A DNA stretch of 64,000 nucleotides from Costus lasius (Eukaryota; Streptophyta; Magnoliopsida; Zingiberales; Costaceae): the NCBI GenBank assembly GCA_027563935.2, contig CM050454.1, positions 26,533,501-26,597,500 of the forward strand, read 5' to 3'. Within the stretch, counting starts at the first letter, position 1; each line of letters starts with the position of its first letter. Position numbers and translations under genes: made by a program. A model generated the notes under the pieces. That model was not told the origin of the DNA. It searched no databases and was given only the letters and a program-made list of their open reading frames with translations. Positions 23,882 through 34,832 of the stretch are shown one piece after another.

Positions 23882-26800
23882 ATGAGCTTCAATGTGCGAT
23901 CCCTACTGGAAAGGGAGAAGTTTGCTGGGCCGAACTTCTCTGACTGGTTTGGACACCTTAAGATCGTTCTTAAGGCAGAGAGGAAACTGTATGTCCTCGA
24001 GACGGCGATACCGCCGCAGCCCGCTCCGAACGCCGCAAGGGCGGTTCGGGATGCCTACGAAAAGCACGTCAATGATAGCATTGATGTCGCTTGCCTGATG
24101 CTAGCGTCTATGACGCCACCGCTGCAGCGTCAGCATGAGGATATGTCGGCTATAGAGATTATAGCGAACCTCAAGATGCTGTATGCTGCACAGGCGAGGA
24201 CTGAGCGCTATAATCTGACGAAGCTCTTCTTTCAGAGCAAACTGGCTGAAGGGAGCCCAGTGGGAGCTCACGTGCTCAAGATGATTGGGCACAAGGAGGC
24301 TCTAGAGAAACTGGGGCATACCATCAACCAGGAGCTTGCTGTGGATATTATTCTGCAGTCTCTCCCGCCTTCTTTCGATGCGTTCATCATTAACTTTAAT
24401 ATGAACAAAATCGATTGTACGCCGGCAGAGCTGCTGAATATGCTCTTGACTACTGAGGAAACTCTGAAGGGTAAGCCTTCAACCTCTGTCTTGATGGTTC
24501 CTTCTAGGAACAAGAAGAAGGGGAAGAAGGGCAAGGCCCCTGTCAAGAACTACAGTAAGGCTCTGAAACAGAAGGTGAAGCGGTCGAAGGATAACAGGTG
24601 TTTCCACTGTGGCCAGCTGGGTCACTGGAAAAAGGACTGCAAAGCGCTCCAAGGAGATAAGAGGGGAAGCATTGCTTCTGGCTCAGGTATATACGTGACG
24701 GAAGTCATGGTTTCATCCTCTTCTATATCATGGGTGTTGGACACTGCATGTGGAGTTCACATTTGTTCAAATGTGCAGGAACTCAAGAGAAGAAGGCAGG
24801 TGGGACAGCATGAGGTAGACCTACGAGTTGGAAACGGGGCACGGGTTGCTGCTGTTGCTGTAGGAGACTATTTCATTTCTTTACCATCTGGCATTGTATT
24901 GGAATTAAACAATTGTTATTTTGTACCCAGTATTACCAAGAATATTATCTCTATTCCTGCTCTTGTCAGGAAAGGATTTGCCTTTGAATGCAAGATTTCA
25001 AAGTGTGTTTTAACTTATGATAATATTGTGTATGCGACTGGTTCAATTAACAATGGGTTATTCATGTTGGACATGGAACATTCTATACAAAACATTGATA
25101 ACAAGAAAGCCAAGTATGCTGATCACAGCACCTTGCTATGGCATAGTCGTTTAGGCCATATTAACAAGAAACGCATTAAGCGGTTGCATGATCATGGACT
25201 GCTGGGATCATTCTCCTGTGAGGAGATTGATACATGCAAAGCTTGTTTGATGGGTAAAATGACGAAGTCACCTTTTCCTCATAAAGGTCAAAGGGCTTCA
25301 GGTTTACTTGACCTTATACACAGTGATGTGTGTGGGCCATTTAGTAAACATGCCAGAGGTGGCTATCAGTACTTCATTACCTTTACTGATGATTTCAGTA
25401 GGTATGGGTATGTCTATTTAATGAGACATAAAAGTGAATCTTTTGACAAGTTCAAAGAGTTCAAAAATGAAGTACAAAATCAGTTAGGCCGAAATATCAA
25501 GGCACTTCGTTCTGATCGAGGTGGAGAATACCTAAGTCATACGTTTACTGACTATCTGAAGGAGTGTGGGATTATCTCACAGCTCACTCCGCCAGGAACA
25601 CCGCAGTGGAATGGTGTGTCCGAGAGGAGAAATAGAACGTTACTTGATATGGTTCGTTCTATGATGAGTCAGGCTACTCTACCGTACTCCTTTTGGGGTT
25701 TTGCACTGGAAACAGCTGCAAAAGTACTAAACCGAGTGCCATCCAAGGCAGTTTCAAAGACGCCATATGAATTATGGTATGGGAAACAGCCTAGCTTGAC
25801 ATTTATCAGGATCTGGGGTTGCGAGGCTTATGTCAAAAAGCTCGCCTCTGGGAAACTAGAGAGCAGATCTGACAAATGCATCTTTGTCGGTTACCCTAAG
25901 GAAACTAAGGGTTATTATTTCTTCGATCCCAAGGAGAACAAGGTATTTGTTGCTCGGACGGCCATATTTCTTGAGAAGGAATTTCTTCTGCAAGAGGCCA
26001 GTGGGAGAGAAATAAAGCTGGATGAGATTCCAGAAGAAGGACAAAGTAGTCAAGCACAGATGGATGAGCCTGAGCCGGTAGATCAGGTTATTGAACAACC
26101 TGAGGCTCAAATATCACGGGAACCGCGAAGATCGGGAAGGATCCGTCGACAGCCTGAGCGCTATGACGGAGTCTACATCATTGATAATGATGAACCCCTC
26201 ACTTATGCAGATGCGGTCAGTGGACCGGAGTCAGCTAGATGGCTTGAAGCTATGCGAGCCGAAATGGACTCCATGTCTGATAACCAAGTCTGGGATTTGG
26301 TTGATCCGCCTCCGGGAGTAATCCCTATAGGCTGTAAATGGATCTTCAAGAAGAAGATTGACATGGATGGTAACGTGGTTACCTATAAAGGCAGGCTAGT
26401 TGCGAAAGGTTTCAAACAAATCTACGGGATAGATTATGATGAAACTTTCTCACCTGTAGCCATGTTTAAGTCTATTCGGATTCTTTTCGCGATAGCTGCA
26501 TATTATGATTTTGAGATCTGGCAGATGGATGTGAAGACAGCTTTCCTTAATGGAAATCTGGATGAGGATGTGTTTATGACACAACCTGAGGGTTTCACTA
26601 ATCCAGCAGATCGGCATAAAATATGCAAGTTAAAGAAGTCCATTTATGGACTGAAGCAAGCATCAAGAAGCTGGAATATTCGTTTTGATGAATCAATCTC
26701 TGAGTTTGGATTCATCAAGAACGAAGATGACCCGTGTGTTTATAAGAGGTTTAGTGGGAGCGTAATTACATTCCTAATCCTCTACGTCGATGATATCTTG

Positions 26801-27766
26801 ATCATTGGAAATGATATTCCTGAACTGCATGCGGTTAAAGCATGGTTAGGAAAATGTTTCCAGATGAAAGATCTAGGAGAAGCAGCCTATGTGTTAGGTG
26901 TGAAGATCTACCGGGATAGATCTAAGAGGCTTCTCGGGTTGTGCCAGAGTACTTACATCGATAAGGTCCTGGAGAGATTCCATTTAGAGAATTCTAAACG
27001 TGGATATCTTCCAGTCAGACATGGTCTGAATCTTTCGAAGAGTCAGTGTCCACAAACACAGACTGAGAAAGATGAAATGGACAATACGCCTTATGCTTCG
27101 GCTATTGGGTCCATCATGTATGCGATGTTGTGTACTCGCCCAGACGTCGCTTACGAGTTAAGCGTGACCAGTCGATTCCAAAGTAATCCAGGTTTGGCGC
27201 ACTGGATTGCGGTCAAGAACATTTTAAAATATCTGCGGAGGACCAAAGATATGTTCTTGATATATGGTGGTCAGGAAGAACTCAGTATAGAGGGATATAC
27301 TGACGCTTCGTTCCAGTCGGACCAGGATGATTTCCGATCGCAATCAGGCTATGTTTTTAGCTTGAATGGTGGAGCAGTGGTGTGGAAGAGTTTCAAACAG
27401 TCAACTGTTGCTGATTCCACAACAGAAGCCGAGTATGTTGCAGCCTCGGAAGCATCCAAGGAGGCAGTGTGGATTCGTAAGTTCGTGAGAGAACTTGGTG
27501 TCGTTCCTTCGAGTGCAGATCCTTTGGTTATCTTCTGTGATAACACTGGAGCAATCGCACAAGCAAAGGAACCACGGTCGCACCAGAAGTCCAAGCACAT
27601 ACAGAGACGGTTTCACTTGATCCGGGAGATCATTGATCGAGGCGAGATCAAAATATGCAAGGTTCATACAGATGACAATCTGGCAGACCCACTTACCAAG
27701 CCTCTGGCGCAGCAGAAGCATGAGAAGCACTGTAATAATATGGGTTTGAGATTTCTCAACCATTAG
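23882..27766 (+). CDS. gag-pol: Gag-Pol polyprotein of D, intact
   Basis: 1,294 residues in one frame, the usual size and order for Ty1/copia. Gag is followed by a Lys-rich stretch and a CX2CX4HX4C knuckle (C240, C243, H248, C253). The protease motif is Leu-Asp-Thr-Ala at D287, where most relatives have Asp-Ser/Thr-Gly. The integrase finger is H421, H426, C452, C455 and the catalytic set D482, D545, E581 with D35E spacing. RT has D883 (QMDVKTAF) and YVDD at 968-971. RNase H has D1141, E1182 and D1220. No stop or frameshift is seen. The ATG at 23882 is used as the start, but an upstream start in the LTR joined by splicing is proposed. The protein is expected to form cytoplasmic particles that reverse transcribe the RNA. 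The motifs are seen; activity is inference. Confidence 0.96.
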   Translation: MSFNVRSLLEREKFAGPNFSDWFGHLKIVLKAERKLYVLETAIPPQPAPNAARAVRDAYEKHVNDSIDVACLMLASMTPPLQRQHEDMSAIEIIANLKMLYAAQARTERYNLTKLFFQSKLAEGSPVGAHVLKMIGHKEALEKLGHTINQELAVDIILQSLPPSFDAFIINFNMNKIDCTPAELLNMLLTTEETLKGKPSTSVLMVPSRNKKKGKKGKAPVKNYSKALKQKVKRSKDNRCFHCGQLGHWKKDCKALQGDKRGSIASGSGIYVTEVMVSSSSISWVLDTACGVHICSNVQELKRRRQVGQHEVDLRVGNGARVAAVAVGDYFISLPSGIVLELNNCYFVPSITKNIISIPALVRKGFAFECKISKCVLTYDNIVYATGSINNGLFMLDMEHSIQNIDNKKAKYADHSTLLWHSRLGHINKKRIKRLHDHGLLGSFSCEEIDTCKACLMGKMTKSPFPHKGQRASGLLDLIHSDVCGPFSKHARGGYQYFITFTDDFSRYGYVYLMRHKSESFDKFKEFKNEVQNQLGRNIKALRSDRGGEYLSHTFTDYLKECGIISQLTPPGTPQWNGVSERRNRTLLDMVRSMMSQATLPYSFWGFALETAAKVLNRVPSKAVSKTPYELWYGKQPSLTFIRIWGCEAYVKKLASGKLESRSDKCIFVGYPKETKGYYFFDPKENKVFVARTAIFLEKEFLLQEASGREIKLDEIPEEGQSSQAQMDEPEPVDQVIEQPEAQISREPRRSGRIRRQPERYDGVYIIDNDEPLTYADAVSGPESARWLEAMRAEMDSMSDNQVWDLVDPPPGVIPIGCKWIFKKKIDMDGNVVTYKGRLVAKGFKQIYGIDYDETFSPVAMFKSIRILFAIAAYYDFEIWQMDVKTAFLNGNLDEDVFMTQPEGFTNPADRHKICKLKKSIYGLKQASRSWNIRFDESISEFGFIKNEDDPCVYKRFSGSVITFLILYVDDILIIGNDIPELHAVKAWLGKCFQMKDLGEAAYVLGVKIYRDRSKRLLGLCQSTYIDKVLERFHLENSKRGYLPVRHGLNLSKSQCPQTQTEKDEMDNTPYASAIGSIMYAMLCTRPDVAYELSVTSRFQSNPGLAHWIAVKNILKYLRRTKDMFLIYGGQEELSIEGYTDASFQSDQDDFRSQSGYVFSLNGGAVVWKSFKQSTVADSTTEAEYVAASEASKEAVWIRKFVRELGVVPSSADPLVIFCDNTGAIAQAKEPRSHQKSKHIQRRFHLIREIIDRGEIKICKVHTDDNLADPLTKPLAQQKHEKHCNNMGLRFLNH

Positions 27767-27775
27767 ATTAAGTGC

Positions 27776-27786
27776 AAGTGGGAGAT
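27776..27786 (+). other. Polypurine tract of D
   Basis: AAGTGGGAGAT directly before the 3' LTR. Confidence 0.85.
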
Positions 27787-29489
27787 TGTTGGGGTATGCC
27801 CTTAAGGCTAATGTTTGAGGCCTTTGGGATTGTAAAAGTATCATGTAATAAACTCTTGTGTTTATAAAGGCATGGTTGTTATTCAGATTGTTACCTTGTC
27901 TGCTGTAATAAGTGTACTTCTGAATAATGTCTCAAAGCTGTTCAGCTAGGCTGACAGGCTATAAGTCCTTAGTCGAGATATCTTGGTGAACTGAGACAGC
28001 CTTGATATGATTGAGACTAATATGAGTGCTAATCTTATAAGATGCTTCGAGCATGGAATAAGATGTAGACTCATGGGTACATTGGATGTACTGGACAGAC
28101 CCTACTGGGATATTCCATTGCTTGTCACGATGTGAATGATCCCTGTAAGCAGCAAGTGGCACATGTCCTCTGACTTGAGATCACTTGTGTTTCTAAATGA
28201 TGATTGTCATTGTCTTGAGGTAGTTCAATATCATTTGAAACATAATGATTATAGACTATCTTGGATGGTGAGCTTGAGTCAGGTTAGGGCACTTGTGATA
28301 GATAAAGGATTGCCGTCTCCTTGTTCAAGGAGTGTGATGTTCTAAGGGGCCCCCCTATATGAGATGATTGAGATAGTGTATGGCCATACCCAGATGACTA
28401 TGTTCATCTGATCTAATCATGCTCATCGTATTGGAGTTACAGGCTTGACATGCTTGTCCAATAAGAACGTCCAGTGGCAAAGGATACATGTATGCCTTGT
28501 GAGTTTGATTCACACTTGTGCTATGGTTTGGGAGTAGTCTTGGAAGACTCTTTCCTTTATATCGGGAGACAGTGATGTGTTGCTAGATACCCCTCACTGA
28601 TCGTGATAACGTAAGTTATCGTTACCGACATTTAGAGGAAACCCTCAGGGTCGCACAATTTGGTGATATGGCTTACTTGAGTCAGATCGTATGGACTGAA
28701 TTCTTTGAGTTCAGATTAGAGGGATTTAATCTCTGATTGTAAGTGAGATCTGGTCTGATCATGTTTGATTGATTAGGACTTGAGATCGGTAAGCTTCGAT
28801 CGAGAGAGATGATGCTAGATCGAAGAGATCAGGGGCATCAGGAGATGAATGGTTAGATCATGAGCCTTGGGGTTCGATTTGGTCTAGACCAAGTGGCTTG
28901 AGCTATTTCGGTTTGGTTTGAAGAACCAAAGTCGATTTGACGTTATTGGATTGAACCGGTTCACAAAGGTGAACGCTTGGTTCAATGTCAATAGGCGTTT
29001 TAGGGTTGGCTTAAACGCATGGCTTGATTGTCTTCCATTTATGGTAAGTAATCAAACCGGTTTTTGCTCCAACGCCAAAAACGGATATGCGTTTTGCTCT
29101 TTGCTTCAACGCCTAGCTCTTTGGTTGGGCGATCGAAAAAAAAAGAGAGAAGCTTTGGCAAGAGGAGCTCTCGGCCAAGGGGGAATCATCTCATCACCCC
29201 CTTTCCATTCGACAAAAGAAAAGCTTGGGTGTCTTGCTAGCACAAGGGACCGCAAGGAGTAAGCATCTTCATCTTGTGTGTGAACTTGTGGAGGAGATCT
29301 AATTTGTTCTCTTCATCCAAGCCGACTTCCAAGCATATGGCGTTGGTATGAATTTCCCTCTCAATCTATTCAATCGGTTATAGTTGAACATATGGCATGC
29401 AAATGATCTTAAACCCTTGCTTCCGCTAGCATATTTTTCATTAGCGCCATGACTAGGGTTTTTGCCCCCCATTTTAAGGGGTTTCTTCA
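27787..29489 (+). repeat. 3' LTR of D
   Basis: 1,703 bases, essentially identical to 20345-22047. Ends TTCTTCA, followed by the GAGTC duplication. Confidence 0.97.
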
Positions 29490-29776
29490 GAGTCTACATC
29501 TTATTTCATGCTCGAAGCATCCTATAAGATTAGAACACATATTAGTCTTAACCATATCAAGGCTGTCTCATGTTCACCAAGATATATCGACTAAGGACTT
29601 TATTGCCTGTCAGCCTAGCTGAACAGCTTTGAGACATTATTCAGAAGTACACTTATTACAGCAGACAAGGTAACAACCTGAATAACAACCATGCCTATAT
29701 AAACATAAGAGTTTATTACATGATACTGTTACAATCCCAAGGCCTCAAACATTAGCCTTAAGGGCATACCCCAACA
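29490..29776 (-). repeat. 5' LTR of B, second piece (U3 start)
   Basis: Continues B's LTR after D, starting with the duplicated GAGTC and ending CCCCAACA at 29776. Its last 180 bases are of the same type as C's 3' LTR, although the rest of B's LTR resembles H. Confidence 0.93.
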
Positions 29777-32416
29777 AGCACCTTGCTATGGCATAGTCGT
29801 TTAGGCCATATTAACAAGAAACGCATTAAGCGGTTGCATGATCATGGACTGCTGGGATCATTCTCCTGTGAGGAGATTGATACATGCAAGGCTTGTTTAA
29901 TGGGTAAAATGACGAAGTCACCTTTTTCTAACAAAGGTCAAAGGGCTTCAGGTTTACTTGACCTTATACACAGTGATGTGTGTGGGCCATTTAGTAAATA
30001 TGCCAGAGGTGGCTATCAGTACTTCATTACCTTTACTGATGATTTCAGTAGGTATGGGTATGTCTATCTAATGAGACATAAAAGTGAATCTTTTGACAAG
30101 TTCAAAGAGTTCAAGAATGAAGTACAAAATCAGCTAGGCCGAAATATCAAGGCACTTCGTTCTGATCGAGGTGGAGAATACCTAAGTCGAGAATTTACTG
30201 ACTATCTGAAGGAGTGTGGGATTATCTCACAGCTCACTCCGCCAGGACCACCGCAATGGAATGGTGTGTCCGAAAGGAGAAATAGAACGTTACTTGATAT
30301 GGTTCGTTCTATGATGAGTCAGGCTACTCTACCTTACTCCTTTTGGGGATTTGCACTGGAAACAGCTGCAAAGGTACTAAACCGAGTGCCATCCAAGGCA
30401 GTTTCTAAGACGCCATATGAGTTATGGTATGGGAAACAGCCGAGCTTGACATTTATCAGGATCTGGGGTTGCGAGGCTTATGTCAAAAAGCTCGCCTCTA
30501 GGAAACTAGAGAGCAGATCTGACAAATGTATCTTTGTCGGTTACCCTAAGGAAACTAAGGGTTATTATTTCTACGATCCCAAAGAGAACAAGGTATTTGT
30601 TGCTCGGACGGCTATATTTCTTGAGAAGGAGTTTCTTCTGCAAGAGGCCAGTGGGAGAGAAATAAAGCTGGATGAGAATCCAGAGGAAGGACAAAGTGCG
30701 CAAGCACAGTTGGATGAGCCTGAGCTGGTAGAATAGGTTATTGAACAACCTGAGGCTCAGATATCACGGGAACCGCGAAGATCGGGAAGGATCCGTCGAC
30801 AGCCTGAGCGCTATGACGGAGTCTACATCATTGATAATGATGAACCCCTCACTTATGCGGATGCGGTCAGTGGACCGGAGTCAGCGAGATGGCTTGAAGC
30901 TATGCGCGCCGAGATGGACTCCATGTCAGATAACCAAGTTTGGGATTTGGTTGATCCGCCTCCGGGAGTTATCCCTATAGGCTGTAAATGGATCTTCAAG
31001 AAGAAGATTGACATGGATGGTAACGTGGTTACCTATAAAGGCAGGCTAGTTGCGAAAGGTTTCAAACAAATCTACGGGATAGATTATGATGAAACTTTCT
31101 CACCTGTAGCTATGTTTAAGTCTATTCGGATTCTTTTCGCGATAGCTGCATATTATGATTATGAGATTTGGCAAATGGATGTGAAGACAGCTTTCCTTAA
31201 TGGAAATCTGGATGAGGATGTGTATATGACACAACTAGAAGGTTTCACTAATCCATCAGATCGTCATAAGATATGCAAGTTAAAGAAGTCTATTTATGGA
31301 CTTAAACAAGCATCTAGAAGCTGGAATATTCGTTTTGATGAATCAATCTCTGAGTTTGGTTTCATCAAGAACGAGGATGACCCGTGTGTATATAAGAGGT
31401 TTAGTGGGAGCGTGATTACTTTCCTAGTCCTCTACGTCGATGATATCTTGATCATTGGAAATGACATTCCTGAAATGCATGCCGTAAAGGCATGATTAAG
31501 GAAATGTTTCCAGATGAAAGATCTAGGAGAAGCAGCCTATGTGTTAGGTGTGAAGATCTACAGGGATAGATCTAAGAGGCTTCTCGGGCTGTGCCAGAGT
31601 ACTTACATCGATAAAGTCCTGGAGAGATTTCATTTAGAGAATTCTAAAAGAGGATATCTTCCAGTAAGACATGGTCTGAATCTTTCGAAGAGTCAGTGTC
31701 CACAAACACAGACTGAGAAAGATGAAATGGACAATACGCCTTATGCTTCGGCTATTGGATCCATTATGTATGCGATGTTGTGTACTCGCCCAGACGTTGC
31801 TTACGGGTTAAGCGTGACCAGTCGGTTCCAAAGTAATCCAGGTATGGCGCACAGGATTGCAGTCAAGAACATTTTAAAATATCTGCGGAGGACCAAAGAT
31901 ATGTTCTTGATATATGGTGGTCAGGAAGAACTCAGTATTGAAGGATATACTGACGCTTCGTTCCAGTCAGACCAGGATGATTTCCGATCGCAATCAGGCT
32001 ATGTTTTTAGCTTGAATGGAGGAGCAGTGGTGTGGAAGAGTTTCAAACAGTCAACTGTTGCTGATTCCACAACAGAAGCCGAGTATGTTGCAGGCTCGGA
32101 AGCATCCAAGGAGGCAGTGTGGATTCGTAAGTTCGTGAGAGAACTTGGTGTTGTTCCTTCGAGTGCAGATCCTTTGGTTATCTTCTGTGATAACACTGGA
32201 GCAATCGCACAAGCAAAGGAACCACGGTCGCACCAGAAGTCCAAGCACATACAGAGACGGTTTCACTTGATCAGGGAGATCATAGATCGTGGCGAGATCA
32301 AAGTCTGCAAGGTACATACAGATGACAATCTGGCAGACCCGCTTACCAAGCCTCTGGCGCAGCAGAAGCATGAGAAGCACTGTAATAATATGGGTTTGAG
32401 ATTTCTCAACCATTAG
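29777..32416 (+). pseudogene. pol: Pol of E: integrase to RNase H, two nonsense codons
   Basis: Homology starts at about residue 416 of the family polyprotein, just before the first His of the integrase finger. Integrase and the start of the linker are open to TAG at 30734-30736 (relatives have Gln). The same frame continues through RT to TGA at 31493-31495 (relatives have Trp), then to the natural stop at 32414-32416. YVDD is present near 31434. Both stops are C-to-T or G-to-A transitions. With its N-terminal half displaced by B, this copy cannot code for a whole polyprotein. Confidence 0.94.
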
Positions 32417-32436
32417 ATTAAGTGCAAGTGGGAGAT

Positions 32437-34107
32437 TGTTGGGGTATGCCCTTAAGACTAATGTTTGAGGCCTTGGGATTGTATCAGTATCATGTAATAA
32501 ACTCTTATGTTTATAAAGGCATGGTTGTTATTCAGGTTGTTATATTGTCTGCTGCAATAATTGTACTTCTGAATAATGTCTCAAAGCTGTTCAGCTAGGC
32601 TGACATGCTGTAATGTCCTTAGTCGATATATCTTGGTGAACATGAGACAGCCTTGATATGATTGAGACTAATATGTGTTCTAATCTTATAGGATGCTTCG
32701 AGCATGGAATAAGAGGTAGACTCATGGGTACATTGGATGTACTGGACAGACCCTACTAGGATATTCAATTGTTTGTCACAATGTGAATAATCCTTGATTG
32801 CGACAAGTGGCACATTTCCTCTGACTTGAGATCACTTGTGTTTTCTAAATGATGATTGTCATTATTTTGAGTTAGTTCAATATCATTTGAAACATAATGA
32901 TTATAGGCTATCTTGGATGGTGAGCTTGAGTCAGGTTAGGGCACTAGTGATAGACAAAGGATTGCCGTCTCCTTAATTGGAGTGTGATGTTCTAAAGGGG
33001 CCCCCTGGATGAGATGATTGAGAATAGTGTATGGCCATACCCAGGTGACTATGTTCATCTGATCTAATCATGCTCATCATATTGGAGTTACAAGCTTGAC
33101 ACGCTTGTCCAATAAGAACATCCAGTGGCAAAGGATTTATGCATGCCTTGTGAGTTGGTTCACACTTGTGCTGTTTTTGGGTGTAGTCTTGGAAGACTCT
33201 TTTCTTTATATCGGGAGACAGTGATGTGTTGCTAGATACCCCTCACTGATCGTGATAATGTGAGTTATCGTTACCGACATTTAAAGGAAACCCTCAGGGT
33301 CGCACAATTTGATGATATGGCTTACTTGAGTCAGATCGTGTGGACTAAATTGTTCAGGTTCAGTTTAAAGGGATTTAATCTCTGATTGTAAGTGAGATCT
33401 AGTCTGATCATGTTTGATTGATTAGGGCTTGAGATCGGTAAGCTTCGATTGAGAGAATGGATGCTGGATCGGTGAGATCAGGAGCATCGGGAGATGAACG
33501 GTCAGATCAAGTACCTTAGGGTTTTAATGTGATCTGGACTTATGGCTTGGTTTATTTGGTTATTGAACCAAATTCAAGTGAACCGGCTCATGAATGAGTG
33601 CATGGTTCAAGGGTGAAGTGGAGTTTGCGAATGGGTAAACCCATGATCGCATGAAGAGAAGTGGCATGCTATTTTTAGATAGCACTTCTCTTACGTGACC
33701 CTCTCTCACGTTCACACCTTTCCTCTTTTCGTTAGTCGCCTTGTCTCTTGCTCTTGACGAGAGAACATACGGTGGTGAAGAGCTCGACGAGGAGGAAGAA
33801 AAGAATCGCCAAGCCAAGACATCTCTTCCCTTCCACTCGACAAGGACATCTTTGGGCCTTGCTAGCACAAGGATCGCAAAGGGAGTAGGCGAGATCAACT
33901 GTGTGCGTCACCTCTGGAGAAGATCAAGTTTGATCTTTGCTTCCAAGGCGCCATCTAGAAATGGCTATGGTATGATCCTTTTCTATTTGCAATTGGGTCA
34001 TTTTTGTTAATCATACAGCATGCAAGATCTAGAAACCCCCTTTCCGCTGCTTTCATTCCCATATGCGCCTATGAGTTAGGGTTTCGCCCCCTTGTGGGGA
34101 CCTTTCA
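32437..34107 (+). repeat. 3' LTR of E
   Basis: 1,671 bases, TGTTGGGG to CCTTTCA. It carries the palindrome TGCTAT-TTTTAG-ATAGCA near 33668-33685, extended by GAAGTG (33658-33663) and CACTTC (33683-33688), and ATG GCT ATG at 33961-33969 followed by GT. A complete LTR by its ends; its partner is outside the window. Confidence 0.94.
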
Positions 34108-34832
34108 AAGTAAACCTGAAGCCCTTTGGCCTTTATGAGGAAAAGGTGACTTCGTCATTTTGCCCATTAAACAAGCTTTGCATGTATCAATCTCCTCATA
34201 GGAGAATGATCCCAGCAGTCCATAATCATGCAACCGCTTAATGCGTTTCTTGTTAATATGGCCTAAACGACTATGCCATAGCAAGGTGCTGTCATCAGCA
34301 TATTTGGCTTTCTTATTATCAATATTGTGTATAGAACATTCCATGTCCAACATGAATAACCCATTGTTAATTGAACCAGTAGCATAAACAATATTATCTA
34401 AAGTAAGAATACACTTTGAAATATTGCATTCAAAGGAAAACCCTTTCCTGACAAGAGCAGGAATAGAGATAATATTTTTAGTAATACTTGGAACAAAGTA
34501 ACAACTGTTTAATTCTAACACAAGTCCAGATGGTAAAGAGATGAAATAGTCTCCTACAGCAACAGCAGCAACCCGTGCCCCGTTTCCAACTCGTAGGTCC
34601 ACCTCATGCTGTCCCACCTGCCTTCTTCTCTTGAGTTCCTGTACATTTGAACAAATGTGAACTCCACATGCAGTGTCCAACACCCATGAAATAGAAGAAG
34701 ATGAAACCATGACTTCCGTCACGTAAATACCTGAGCCAGAAGCGATGCTTCCCCTCTTGTCTCCTTGGAGCGCTTTACAGTCCTTTTTCCAGTGACCCAG
34801 CTGGCCACAGTGGAAACATCTGTATTCCTTTG
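34108..34832 (-). pseudogene. pol: F pol fragment: knuckle, protease, integrase finger
   Basis: Minus-strand frame from the zinc-knuckle region (34832) through protease (Leu-Asp-Thr-Ala) and the HHCC finger to the point where E is inserted, just before the first integrase Asp. The Met at 34722 is internal, not a start. No internal stop is seen. It is severed from gag by G and from the rest of pol by E. Confidence 0.92.
34828..34832. repeat. Target duplication of G (CTTTG), left copy
   Basis: CTTTG precedes G's LTR and recurs at 36519-36523. Confidence 0.94.

Larger units (their letters stand above)
20345..29489 (+). mobile_element. Element D: complete copia retrotransposon with open gag-pol
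   Basis: 9,145 bases: LTRs 20345-22047 and 27787-29489 (both 1,703 bases), PBS 22050-22061, leader to 23881, gag-pol 23882-27766, PPT 27776-27786. I see only two differences between the LTRs (20598/28040 and in the A-run near 21687/29129). GAGTC duplications flank it inside B's LTR. This is the youngest-looking and most complete copy in the window. Confidence 0.98.
8613..29776 (-). mobile_element. Element B: minus-strand copia, broken into pieces by A, C and D
   Basis: Visible pieces are leader 8613-9407 and 18564-18929, PBS 18930-18941, and 5' LTR 18944-20344 plus 29490-29776. Gag-pol and the 3' LTR must lie left of the window, beyond A. Its leader and most of its LTR are nearly identical to H, so B and H are sister copies. 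Its right end abuts E's pol at 29777 with AGCAC, the expected target duplication; the left copy is outside the window. A, C and D all landed in B's non-coding parts. Confidence 0.92.
29777..34107 (+). mobile_element. Element E: 3' half of a copia element, cut by B
   Basis: Pol resumes in mid-integrase at 29777, immediately after B, and runs to 32416. PPT 32426-32436 and 3' LTR 32437-34107 follow. The 5' half should lie left of the window, beyond B. The right flank AAGTA (34108-34112) belongs to F's pol and is the expected duplication; its partner is not visible. Confidence 0.93.

Noticed and set aside
34722..34722. Independent protein starting at the Met in F (34722) or C (14219)
   Set aside because: These are internal Met residues of the polyprotein downstream of an insertion or a nonsense codon, with no promoter or start evidence.
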